A stretch of 64,000 nucleotides of DNA from NCBI GenBank assembly GCA_963816775.1, contig CAWFLX010000028.1:1-64000 (forward strand), read 5' to 3'. Under the pieces are notes generated by a model. The model was not told the origin of the DNA, did not search any database, and saw only the letters and a program-made list of their open reading frames with translations. Of this stretch, positions 16,569 through 24,576 are shown piece by piece (position 1 is the stretch's first letter; each line of letters starts with the position of its first letter). The translations under genes and the position numbers were made by a program. The DNA comes from JAFAXD01 sp963816775. Its GTDB lineage: Bacteria; Pseudomonadota; Alphaproteobacteria; Rhizobiales; Xanthobacteraceae.

Positions 16569-17780
16569 GTGGCAACGCCGTCTCGCACCGTCGTCATCGC
16601 CGGCGCCGGAGTTGGCGGCCTTACCAGCGCGCTCAGTCTCGCCCATCGCGGATTGCGCGCCGTTGTGCTCGATCAGGCCGAGCGCCTTGATGAGGCTGGC
16701 GCGGGCATTCAACTGTCACCTAACGCGACCCGCATTCTAATCGAACTGGGATTGGGCGACCGATTGCGCACGGTGGCAGTGGCCCCCCAGGCCGTGCGCA
16801 TATTGCGCGCTCATGATGGTCGGGAGATCACCCGCATTCCACTGGCCGACGCCGCCACCCGCTTCGGCGCGCCTTATTGGGTCATTCATCGCGGCGATCT
16901 GCAGGCTGCGCTGCTCGAGGCAGCGCGCACGCATCCGGACATCCGGCTGGCGCTCGGTGTCCGGGTTGATCGCTTTGCCGTTCATCAAAACGGCGTCACC
17001 ATCAAGGCCGTCCGCACACATCCGGATCCGAACGGTCCCGCGGGGTTCGACGCCGACGGCATGGCGTTGATCGGCGCCGATGGTCTGTGGTCATCGGTGC
17101 GCGGGTTGCTCGGCGATAGCGCGCCCGCGCGCTTTGCCCGCCGGGTTGCATGGCGCGCTGTCGTGCCAGCCGACATGGCGCCCGCCGCGGCGCGTGAGCC
17201 GATGGTCAACTTGTGGCTGGGACGCCGCAGCCATCTCGTCCACTATCCGGTCGCAGGTGGGCGCTTGATCAATCTCGTGGCCATCGCAGACGACAACTGG
17301 CACGACCAGGGCTGGAGCACACGTAGCGCGCCGACCGATGTGCTGGCCCGTTACCGGCTCGGCGCGTGGTCACGTGCCGCTCGCGATCTGATCGGCATCC
17401 CGGAGCGTTGGCTGAAATGGGCGCTCTACGACCGGCCGCCGTTGGGTCGTTGGGGCGACGGCCCGATCACCCTGCTCGGGGATGCGGCTCATCCGATGCT
17501 GCCGTTTCTTGCCCAGGGCGCCGCATTGGCGATCGAGGATGCGGCGGTCCTCGCCGCCCAGATGGCCGCGAACCCCAACGATCCTGCTCACGCGCTGCGC
17601 GTCTATGAAGCCAAGCGGCAGGGGCGCAGCGCCCGCATGCAACGCACGGCGCGTCGCACCGGGACGTTCTACCACTACTCGGGACCGGACGCGTTTGCGC
17701 GCAACCTTGTGATGCGAAAGTTTGGCGGCGAGCGGCTGTTGAAGCACTATGATTGGATCTACGACTGGCGCGTGACCTAA
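16569..17780 (+). CDS. FAD-dependent aromatic monooxygenase
   Basis: Group A flavoprotein hydroxylase, 403 residues, like salicylate or 3-hydroxybenzoate 6-hydroxylase. The dinucleotide-binding motif is VIAGAGVGG (about residues 9-17), the DG motif is GADGLWSSVRG (about 166-176), and the second FAD motif is GDAAHPMLPFLAQGA (about 302-316). It adds one oxygen atom to an aromatic ring using NAD(P)H. The start is GTG 16569, immediately after the zinc-finger gene. The substrate cannot be read from the sequence. Confidence 0.88.
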   Translation: MATPSRTVVIAGAGVGGLTSALSLAHRGLRAVVLDQAERLDEAGAGIQLSPNATRILIELGLGDRLRTVAVAPQAVRILRAHDGREITRIPLADAATRFGAPYWVIHRGDLQAALLEAARTHPDIRLALGVRVDRFAVHQNGVTIKAVRTHPDPNGPAGFDADGMALIGADGLWSSVRGLLGDSAPARFARRVAWRAVVPADMAPAAAREPMVNLWLGRRSHLVHYPVAGGRLINLVAIADDNWHDQGWSTRSAPTDVLARYRLGAWSRAARDLIGIPERWLKWALYDRPPLGRWGDGPITLLGDAAHPMLPFLAQGAALAIEDAAVLAAQMAANPNDPAHALRVYEAKRQGRSARMQRTARRTGTFYHYSGPDAFARNLVMRKFGGERLLKHYDWIYDWRVT

Positions 17781-17836
17781 AGCATGATCCCGAAAAGTGG
17801 ACACCGGTTTTCGGAAAAGATCGTGCTCAAACAATA
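17781..17836. repeat. Rhizobiales-type nested palindromic intergenic repeat
   Basis: A compact element just after the monooxygenase stop. The outer arms AGCATGATC and GATCGTGCT pair with one mismatch and enclose inner arms CCGAAAA and TTTTCGG. Near-identical sequences recur between genes throughout Bradyrhizobium-type genomes; I recognise the form but ran no search. It could fold into a cruciform or a stem in the transcript between the two flanking co-directional genes, acting as an attenuator or mRNA-stability element. Confidence 0.75.
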
Positions 17837-17848
17837 AGCCGGGAGCCG

Positions 17849-18868
17849 ATGTTTCCGACCACCATTGCGGGCAGTCTGCCGAAACCAGTGTGGCTTGCGG
17901 AACCCAACCGGCTGTGGGCGCCGTGGAAGCTTGCCGGGGCGGAGCTCGCCGAAAGCAAGCTCGACGCGACCCTGCTTGCGATCAAACGCCAGGAGGACGC
18001 CGGCATCGATATCGTCACCGACGGCGAACAATCGCGCCAGCACTTCGTGCATGGGTTCCTGGAATTCGTCGACGGCATCGACTTCGCGCGCAAGGTCGAA
18101 ATAGGCATCCGCAAGAACCGCTACAAAGCGATGGTGCCGACCGTCACCAGCCCGCTGCGCCTCAAAGGCCGCGTGCACGCCGCCGAGGCGCGCCACGCGC
18201 GCGCTCATTCGGCGCGCAAGCTGAAATTCACGCTGCCGGGGCCAATGACAATCATCGATACGATCGCCGATAACTACTACGGAGACCGGGTCAAGATGGC
18301 GTTTGCGTTTGCGCGCCTGCTCAATGAGGAGGCGCGTGGCCTCGCTGCCGACGGCGTCAACGTCGTTCAGTTCGACGAGCCCGCGTTCAACGTCTACATG
18401 GACGAGGTGAGGGATTGGGGCATCGATGCCCTGCACACGGCGATCGAGGGGCTAACCTGCGCCAGCGCGGTTCACATCTGCTACGGCTACGGGATCAAGG
18501 CCAACGTCGACTGGAAGGCGACGCTCGGCGGCGAGTGGCGGCAATACGAGCAGACGTTTCCGGCCCTCGCGGCGAGCCGGATCGACGAGGTGTCGCTCGA
18601 ATGCTGCAACTCCAAGGTGCCGATGGATCTCCTGAGCCTGTTGGCCGGCAAAACCGTTCAGATCGGAGCAATCGACGTTGCAACGGAGGCCATTGAAACC
18701 CCGGACGAGGTCGCGTCTGTCGTCGCGCAGGCGATGAAACACATCCCCAAGGACAGGATCGTCGTGTCGACCAATTGCGGGATGGCGCCGATGCGGCCGG
18801 AGGTCGCCTGGCGCAAGCTCGCCGCCTTGGGGCAAGGCGCTGCGCTCGCGCGGCAACGCTACGGCTGA
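17849..18868 (+). CDS. Core MetE-like methionine synthase
   Basis: A 339-residue protein covering only the catalytic C-terminal barrel of cobalamin-independent methionine synthase. The zinc ligands are all present: His and Cys in VHICYG, Glu in SLECCNSK and Cys in STNCGMAP. It begins FPTTIAGSLPKP, as in the family. Stand-alone core MetE proteins lack the N-terminal folate-binding half and are thought to use another methyl donor such as a methyl-corrinoid protein. The ATG at 17849 is preceded by GGGAG. Confidence 0.88.
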   Translation: MFPTTIAGSLPKPVWLAEPNRLWAPWKLAGAELAESKLDATLLAIKRQEDAGIDIVTDGEQSRQHFVHGFLEFVDGIDFARKVEIGIRKNRYKAMVPTVTSPLRLKGRVHAAEARHARAHSARKLKFTLPGPMTIIDTIADNYYGDRVKMAFAFARLLNEEARGLAADGVNVVQFDEPAFNVYMDEVRDWGIDALHTAIEGLTCASAVHICYGYGIKANVDWKATLGGEWRQYEQTFPALAASRIDEVSLECCNSKVPMDLLSLLAGKTVQIGAIDVATEAIETPDEVASVVAQAMKHIPKDRIVVSTNCGMAPMRPEVAWRKLAALGQGAALARQRYG

Positions 18869-18992
18869 CCCCCCTCGCGCGATCCTTGGCTTAAAGGAGC
18901 CTCCGCGGGAACCGGCTTTTGTCCGTGGGCCAGCCGGGTACGGCGGTATTTTGTTGCCGTTCGGAGGCGGTAAATTTTTCCAAGAAAGCGGC

Positions 18993-19017
18993 GGAACCTT
19001 TTGTGAGGGATCGCGTT
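18993..19017 (+). promoter_or_regulatory. EcfG-type general stress promoter
   Basis: GGAAC at 18993-18997 and CGTT at 19014-19017 are separated by exactly 16 bp. This matches the alphaproteobacterial EcfG (sigma-EcfG, PhyR-NepR pathway) consensus GGAAC-N16/17-CGTT. It lies 34 bp upstream of the ATG of the small-protein gene at 19051, the right distance to drive it. Confidence 0.7.
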
Positions 19018-19050
19018 TGGGTGAAAGTACCGCCAGGGGGACGTCATTCG

Positions 19051-19269
19051 ATGCAGGGCTCATCCTATTTTCGGCGCCAAGCCACCACCTGCCTGCGTCT
19101 TTCGGAATCATGTACCGACCAGGGCTTAGCCGATCGCTTTCAAGCGATGGCAGAAGATTTCATGGTCAAAGCGGCAGACGCCGACACTTTTAACGAGGGA
19201 GCGGTCATTCCGCTCCCGCATGTGTTCAAGCGCGGGGGTCCAGGCGGGGGCGGCGCGGATCACGATTGA
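19051..19269 (+). CDS. Small rhizobial stress-type protein (YFRRQA family)
   Basis: A 72-residue protein beginning MQGSSYFRRQATTCLRL. It belongs to a group of short helical proteins very common in Bradyrhizobium-like genomes (pattern Y-x-R-x-A-x-x-C-x-x-L followed by a helix with ADRF..MA.DF). The ATG at 19051 follows GGGGGA. The frame is open upstream to 18919, but the family start and the promoter favour 19051. The EcfG-type promoter suggests induction by general stress. The biochemical role is unknown. Confidence 0.7.
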   Translation: MQGSSYFRRQATTCLRLSESCTDQGLADRFQAMAEDFMVKAADADTFNEGAVIPLPHVFKRGGPGGGGADHD

Positions 19270-19362
19270 ACTTTGATGGTGGGGTGGTGGGGCGGCGCGG
19301 CTTCGGCCGCGTCGCCCATTCATTAGGACCCCAGAACCCCGACATCACAAGAATTCCCGGCA

Positions 19363-20499
19363 TCACACCTTGGCGGCGGCCAGTCGGCGTTCTGCAACGT
19401 CGCTCACCACGATATCGTCGACGGTCGCGAGCTTGGCCCGATCTCTGACCAGGCCGCGATGGAATTCCCCCTTCGACACAGGCGGAACGTCGGCGATGAT
19501 CGTCCAGTGATCGCCTCCATCGAGGCTTTCGAACACCTGCCCGTCGGTGTCGACCGCGTGCAGTCCATAACCGCCGGGCCAAGCTTCGATCGTCAGCGCG
19601 CTGAACAGGGCGCGCTGCCCGTCTGGAAGTCCGCCCAGCAAGCGCTCCCAAGTCGTTCCGCCGTCCCGGCTGCGCGCAATCTTCCCGCGCGCGCGGCCGA
19701 GCCGGTACCAGTGCGACGGCCAGCCGACCCCCGCTGTCAGGAAGACGAGATCGGGGTCGTCCGGGTGGACGACCATAGCGTCCGGATAGTTGGCATGCGG
19801 CGGCATCGGATTTTTTCGCCATGTCTTGCCGCCATCGTCGCTCGACATCACGCCGACGATGCCGTTCGCCACGATGATCCGCTGTGGCCGCGCCGGATGT
19901 AGCAGGATGCGATGGACGTCGCACTCGACCGGGTTGGGATCGATGTGCAACTCGGTGAAGCTTTCGCCAAAATCCGTCGACACCAGCAAGGCACCAATCT
20001 CGATGCCGACCCACAGGCGGTCGTTGTCGATCACGATATCCTTGACGTGACCAATCCGGGGCGGCGGTGGAAAGCACCACTGCGAGACACTGGCGACCTT
20101 GCGCAAACCGGGAAGCTCGCGCCAGGATTTGCCGCGGTTCTCGCTGATGAAGATGTGAGCCGGCAGCGATCCGACGCAGACAACGTCGCGCCCTTGCAAG
20201 CGCCCGGCGCGCGCCGACCACAGGTCGACGCGATCGATGCCGTCGTTGACCCAGGTCCAGGTGAGGCCGCCATCCTCGCTGCGGGCAACGCCGACCCCGT
20301 GGGTCGCTGCGAACAAAGTGCCATCACCGAGACCGGTTACGGCGCTGACGGAGCAACCGGCGAGCGCGCGATGCTTGATCGTCCATGCCGCGCCCATGCG
20401 CTCGAGCAGTACGATCCCGTCCACCGTTCCGACAACCATCGTATCGGAGCGCTGCACGCCCCGATGCTGATTGGTTCCACCGTTCGACAGCAGGATCAT
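19363..20499 (-). CDS. BNR/sialidase-type beta-propeller protein
   Basis: A 378-residue protein built from repeated Asp-box blades: SEDGGLTW, SENRGKSW, STDFGESF, SSDDGGKTW, SRDGGTTW and SLDGGDHW. This is the six-blade pattern of WD40/YVTN/BNR-like proteins of the sialidase/exo-alpha superfamily. No signal peptide is seen and no sialidase catalytic triad was recognised, so an enzymatic role is doubtful. An alternative start (MVVGTVDGIVLLE) lies 20 codons in. It is probably a monocistronic unit. Confidence 0.85.
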   Translation of the reverse strand: MILLSNGGTNQHRGVQRSDTMVVGTVDGIVLLERMGAAWTIKHRALAGCSVSAVTGLGDGTLFAATHGVGVARSEDGGLTWTWVNDGIDRVDLWSARAGRLQGRDVVCVGSLPAHIFISENRGKSWRELPGLRKVASVSQWCFPPPPRIGHVKDIVIDNDRLWVGIEIGALLVSTDFGESFTELHIDPNPVECDVHRILLHPARPQRIIVANGIVGVMSSDDGGKTWRKNPMPPHANYPDAMVVHPDDPDLVFLTAGVGWPSHWYRLGRARGKIARSRDGGTTWERLLGGLPDGQRALFSALTIEAWPGGYGLHAVDTDGQVFESLDGGDHWTIIADVPPVSKGEFHRGLVRDRAKLATVDDIVVSDVAERRLAAAKV

Positions 20500-20565
20500 C
20501 GGGCCCTCCCAAGCAAAACGTAACAGGCCCGAACCTACGGCTTGGGCTGGGCCGCCTCAAGTCGG

Positions 20566-20769
20566 TCAATCACGGCTCTTGCGCTTCTTCTTGGCGGATT
20601 TCTTCTTGCCTTTGCCCCGCTCCTCCTCGTCCTCCGGCTGCTCGCGGACATCGCCGACCTGCTCGATCGCCAGCGGCAGACAGCAACAGGGCGCCTCGAT
20701 CGCCATCTCGATTTCCTCGATCTCGCAAGTCCCGTGCAAACCTGGGAAGCGCGCGCAGCCCTTGAGCAC
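20566..20769 (-). CDS. Possible small Cys- and Lys-rich protein
   Basis: An open frame giving about 67 residues from GTG 20769. It has GCARFPGLHGTCEIEEIEMAIE, then CCCLPLAIEQ, and ends in an acidic run followed by a lysine-rich tail (KGKKKSAKKKRKSRD). The composition is unlike a chance frame, but there is no clear ribosome site and the frame continues further upstream under the next gene. It fills the gap between the BNR gene and the UGSC-like gene. The function is unknown and the call is tentative. Confidence 0.35.
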   Translation of the reverse strand: MLKGCARFPGLHGTCEIEEIEMAIEAPCCCLPLAIEQVGDVREQPEDEEERGKGKKKSAKKKRKSRD

Positions 20770-20838
20770 CGGATCAGCGGGGTCTAAGACTCTTGCCGAT
20801 CGTCTCGGGCCTGCGCCCTTATCATGAGGTTCCGCCCC

Positions 20839-22497
20839 ATGCTCGACATCGTCGGCAAAACGGGAAGCCAATCCAAAATCACCGTGCTCAATCCCGTCGG
20901 GTACCCGCCCAAGATAACCAAAAAGTCGGCCGCCGCACGGCTCGATACATTGGACGGCAAGACCATCTACCTGGTCGATTGCCGGTTCGATGATTCGATC
21001 GAACTGCTCAAACAGGTGGAGGCCTGGTTCGCGGAGCACATGCCGAGTGTCAAAACCCGCATTGTCTCGCTTGGCAACTACTACGGCCACGATGACCCAA
21101 AACTCTGGGAAGAGATCAAGGCCAACGGGCACGCCGCGATTCTCGGCGTTGGTCACTGCAGCACCTGCGCGCCGGCGGTCGCCACGCACGCGATCACGGT
21201 CGACACCAAGTACGGCGTGCCGACGGTCGCGCTCCATACCGACATTTTCGAACGGGTCGTGCGGTCGACGGCGCGGGTGCAGGGCCTGACGCAGCTGCCC
21301 TGCGTGTTTGTTCCACAGCCGGTGATGGGCAAGTCACACGCCGAGTTGCGCGCCTACGTGAACGGCAAGGACCCGACCACCGGCAAGCCGGTGATGCAGG
21401 AAGTGATCGAAGGGCTCACCAAGGGCCTCGCCGATGCCGCCACAGTCGCTGATCGTTCGACGCCGCGGCTCGTTGAGCCCGACACCGAGGAAAATCTGCA
21501 TCAACTGTTCCTCGACAATCATTGGACCGATACGCTGCCGATCGTGCTCCCGACCGAAGCGAGGGTTGCGGCGATGCTCGCCGGGACCAGTCACGCGCCC
21601 GGCGAGATCGTCGGCCGCTTGCAAGCGACCGCGAATCGCGGGCAGTGGGAGTTCACGGTCGAGAAGGTGGCCGTGAATGCCGTCATGGCTGGCGCGCGCC
21701 CCGAGTATTTCCCGGTCATTCTTGCGCTTGCCGCATCCGGACTTTCGGCGCGCAGCAGCACCTCGAGCTCGGCCTCGTCCATGGTGGTGGTGAACGGGCC
21801 GATCCGCAAAGAGATCGGCATGAACTGCGGCATCGGTGCCATGGGTCCCTACAATCACGCCAATGCCACGATCGGCCGCGCCTACGGTCTACTGTCGCAG
21901 AACCTCCAGGGCGGATCCGTGCCCGGCGAAACCTACATGGGCTCAACCGGCAACAACTACGCCTACAACAATCTCACCTTCGCGGAGAACGAAGAACGCA
22001 ATCCTTGGGAGCCATTGCACGTGCAGAAAGGCTTCAAGCCGAGCGAGTCGACGGTCAGCATTTTCTGGGGTTGCCGTTCGACGACTTTCAATCTCGGGCT
22101 GCGCGAAAAATACTGGCGTGAGCACGTCCGCGACATGCTCTACGGCACCGATGCCAATTCGGCGCCTTGCCTGTTGCTCGATCCGATCACGGCGCGCCAG
22201 TTCATTGACCGCGGCGGCTTTGATACTAAGGCCAAGCTGATCCGGTGGATCCACGAAACCGCGAAAATCCCTGCCGGGCGATACTGGGATCTGCAACTCG
22301 TGCAGAACTACATCTATCCGCGCGCGACCTACGGCGAGGAGCCGTTTGCCAGCAACCTCAAGCCCGAGGACGAGTTGATCCCGGTGTTCCAGGAAAAAGA
22401 CATCAACGTTGTCGTCGTCGGCGGTGAGGCCAACGGCTATTGGCAGATCATGGGCGCACACTATCGCAAGTCGGTTCCGATCGACGCTTGGCGGTGA
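20839..22497 (+). CDS. UGSC-like (seleno)protein homologue with fused C-terminal domain
   Basis: A 552-residue cytoplasmic protein. The N-terminal part (1-190) resembles the UGSC family, named for a Sec-Gly-Ser-Cys motif; here the equivalent after ILGVGH is CSTC (Cys107 and Cys110), so both redox positions are cysteine. The C-terminal 350 residues contain VEKVAVNAVMAGARPEYFPV and VVNGPIRKEIGMN, a module I have seen associated with this family but cannot assign. GAGG 9 bp upstream favours ATG 20839 over ATG 20824. It is followed 11 bp later by an Lrp/AsnC regulator gene. Confidence 0.75.
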   Translation: MLDIVGKTGSQSKITVLNPVGYPPKITKKSAAARLDTLDGKTIYLVDCRFDDSIELLKQVEAWFAEHMPSVKTRIVSLGNYYGHDDPKLWEEIKANGHAAILGVGHCSTCAPAVATHAITVDTKYGVPTVALHTDIFERVVRSTARVQGLTQLPCVFVPQPVMGKSHAELRAYVNGKDPTTGKPVMQEVIEGLTKGLADAATVADRSTPRLVEPDTEENLHQLFLDNHWTDTLPIVLPTEARVAAMLAGTSHAPGEIVGRLQATANRGQWEFTVEKVAVNAVMAGARPEYFPVILALAASGLSARSSTSSSASSMVVVNGPIRKEIGMNCGIGAMGPYNHANATIGRAYGLLSQNLQGGSVPGETYMGSTGNNYAYNNLTFAENEERNPWEPLHVQKGFKPSESTVSIFWGCRSTTFNLGLREKYWREHVRDMLYGTDANSAPCLLLDPITARQFIDRGGFDTKAKLIRWIHETAKIPAGRYWDLQLVQNYIYPRATYGEEPFASNLKPEDELIPVFQEKDINVVVVGGEANGYWQIMGAHYRKSVPIDAWR

Positions 22498-22508
22498 CTC
22501 GTTAGCCG

Positions 22509-23018
22509 ATGGCCGCCAAGCGCCCGCCGGCTCTCGATCGGATCGACATCAAGATTCTCGCCACACTCCAGCGCGACGGCCGCTCGACCATTCAGAAACT
22601 GGCGCAGACCGTCGGCCTGTCGTCACGGCCGTGCCTCGAGCGCGTGCGCCGGCTGGAAGCCGCCGGGATCATTCAGGGTTATCAGGCAATCATCGCGCCG
22701 GAGCTTTTGGCTCGGCCGGTGACGATCTTCGCCGAGATCACGTTGGAAAAGCACGGGCGCCAAGATCGCGCCGAGCATGCCCTCACCGCTGTCGAGGAAC
22801 TCACCGAGTGCTGGCAGGTCACCGGCGACATCGACTATCTGGCGCGGTTCGTGTGCACCGACATCGCGCGCTATGAAGCCCTCTCCAGCGCCTTGCTCGA
22901 GGATGCGGAGCTCGGAATAGCCCGCATCGTCAGCCACATCGCGCTGCGCCCGGTGCGCCGGTTCGCGGGGTATCCAGTGGCACTGCTAGTCCAGCAACGC
23001 GACAAGGCGGAACTCTGA
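22509..23018 (+). CDS. Lrp/AsnC-family transcriptional regulator
   Basis: A 169-residue regulator. The N-terminal helix-turn-helix is seen in LDRIDIKILATLQRDGR to LSSRPCLERVRRLEAAG (about 8-55), followed by the linker IIQGYQAI and a C-terminal RAM ligand-binding domain (TECWQVTGDIDYLARFV). Members respond to amino acids. It sits between the UGSC-like gene and an amino-acid block (mqo, threonine/serine exporter, rocD, DDAH-like), so control of amino-acid catabolism is a reasonable inference. Confidence 0.93.
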   Translation: MAAKRPPALDRIDIKILATLQRDGRSTIQKLAQTVGLSSRPCLERVRRLEAAGIIQGYQAIIAPELLARPVTIFAEITLEKHGRQDRAEHALTAVEELTECWQVTGDIDYLARFVCTDIARYEALSSALLEDAELGIARIVSHIALRPVRRFAGYPVALLVQQRDKAEL

Positions 23019-23076
23019 GAGGCGTTTTCTTCGGAACGGCTGCGTGCCAGAGTGGCCGCCCTCATCGGAGCCAACC

Positions 23077-24576
23077 ATGACCCCGAATCAGGCTACCACC
23101 GACCCGGACGTCGTTCTCGTTGGCGCGGGCATCATGTGCGCCACGCTTGGCGTGTTTCTCAAAGAGTTCGAGCCCACGCTCACCATTGAGATGGTCGAAA
23201 CGCTCGACGGCGCGGCGCTCGAGAGTTCGGACGCCTGGAACAATGCCGGCACCGGCCACGCAGCGAATTGCGAGCTCAACTACACGCCGGAACGGCCTGA
23301 TGGAACGATCGATATCTCGAAGGCGCTCGAGGTCAACGTGGAGTTCGACCTGTCGCGTCAGTTCTGGGCCTACCTGGTGAAAAAAGGCGCGATCAAGGAC
23401 CCGCAGTCGTTCATCCATCCGATCCCGCATATGAGCTTCGTGCACGGGCCCGAGAACGTCGCGTTTCTCAAAAAGCGCTTCGCGGCGATGAGCGCGCATC
23501 ATTGCTATTACGGGATGGAGTACACCGAAGACAAAAACAAGTTGAACGACTGGGTCCCGCTGGTGATGGAGGGCCGCGCCGCCGATCAGCAAGTTGCCGC
23601 CACGCGCATCGTCACCGGCGCCGACTGCGACTACGGATCGCTCACGCGTACGCTTGTCGGACACCTCACTGGACTACCGGGCTTCACGGTTCACTACGCG
23701 CATCACGTGACCGGCCTTCGACGCGAACCGGGCGGGCGCTGGCGCATCGATATGAAGAACAAGCACACCGGCGAGACCTACTCGACCACGGCGAAGTTCG
23801 TCTATCTCGGCGCGGGCGGCGGCGCTTTGCCGCTACTACAGAAATCCGGAATCCCGGAGGGAAAAGGCTACGGCGGTTTTCCGGTCAGCGGCATCTGGCT
23901 GCGTTGCGATGACCCCGAGGTCAACAAGCGCCACCACGCCAAGGTCTACGGCAAGGCGTCAGTTGGCTCACCACCGATGTCGGTTCCGCACCTCGACACG
24001 CGGGTCATCGGCGGCAAGCACTCGATTCTGTTTGGGCCCTACGCAGGCTTTTCCACCAAGTTCCTCAAGCATGGCTCGCTCATGGATCTGTTCGAGTCGA
24101 TCCGGCTCGCCAATATCGGACCGTTGCTCGCGGTTGCGCGCGACAATTTCGATTTGACCAAGTATCTGGTCAGCCAGGTCCTGCAGAGCCGGCATCAGCG
24201 TTTCGCTACCCTGCAGGAATACTATCCGCGCGCCAAGGAGCCTCAGTGGGAGCTCGAAGTGGCAGGACAGCGCGTGCAGATCATCAAACCCGATCCCGAA
24301 CGCGGCGGATTTTTGGAGTTCGGCACCGAGTTGGTCGCGGCGGCTGATGATTCGCTAGTGGCACTGCTGGGGGCCTCGCCCGGCGCATCGACGGCAGTGT
24401 TCATTGCGATCGGCGTGCTGGAGAAATCCTTCAAGGACCAGCTGACGGCCAATCGCTGGCTCCCCAAGCTGAAAGAGATCATTCCGTCCTACGGCGAATC
24501 GCTGATCGAGGATGCCACGTTGCAGCGGCGCATCCGCGCGGAGACCGCCGCCGTGCTGCACCTGGAGAATGTTTGA
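23077..24576 (+). CDS. mqo: Malate:quinone oxidoreductase
   Basis: Membrane-associated FAD enzyme that oxidises malate to oxaloacetate and reduces quinone, part of the TCA cycle. Its 499 residues match the family. Motifs include VVLVGAGIMCATLGVFL (FAD-binding), SSDAWNNAGTGHAANCEL, the conserved NYTPERPDG segment and GASPGASTAVFI near the C-terminus. The ATG at 23077 follows CGGAG. It overlaps the next gene by 4 bp (TTGA), so the two are translationally coupled. Confidence 0.96.
   Translation: MTPNQATTDPDVVLVGAGIMCATLGVFLKEFEPTLTIEMVETLDGAALESSDAWNNAGTGHAANCELNYTPERPDGTIDISKALEVNVEFDLSRQFWAYLVKKGAIKDPQSFIHPIPHMSFVHGPENVAFLKKRFAAMSAHHCYYGMEYTEDKNKLNDWVPLVMEGRAADQQVAATRIVTGADCDYGSLTRTLVGHLTGLPGFTVHYAHHVTGLRREPGGRWRIDMKNKHTGETYSTTAKFVYLGAGGGALPLLQKSGIPEGKGYGGFPVSGIWLRCDDPEVNKRHHAKVYGKASVGSPPMSVPHLDTRVIGGKHSILFGPYAGFSTKFLKHGSLMDLFESIRLANIGPLLAVARDNFDLTKYLVSQVLQSRHQRFATLQEYYPRAKEPQWELEVAGQRVQIIKPDPERGGFLEFGTELVAAADDSLVALLGASPGASTAVFIAIGVLEKSFKDQLTANRWLPKLKEIIPSYGESLIEDATLQRRIRAETAAVLHLENV

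Noticed and set aside
18919..19050. Longer N-terminus for the small protein at 19051.
   Set aside because: It would run through the EcfG-type promoter, and the family starts at MQGSSYFRR.
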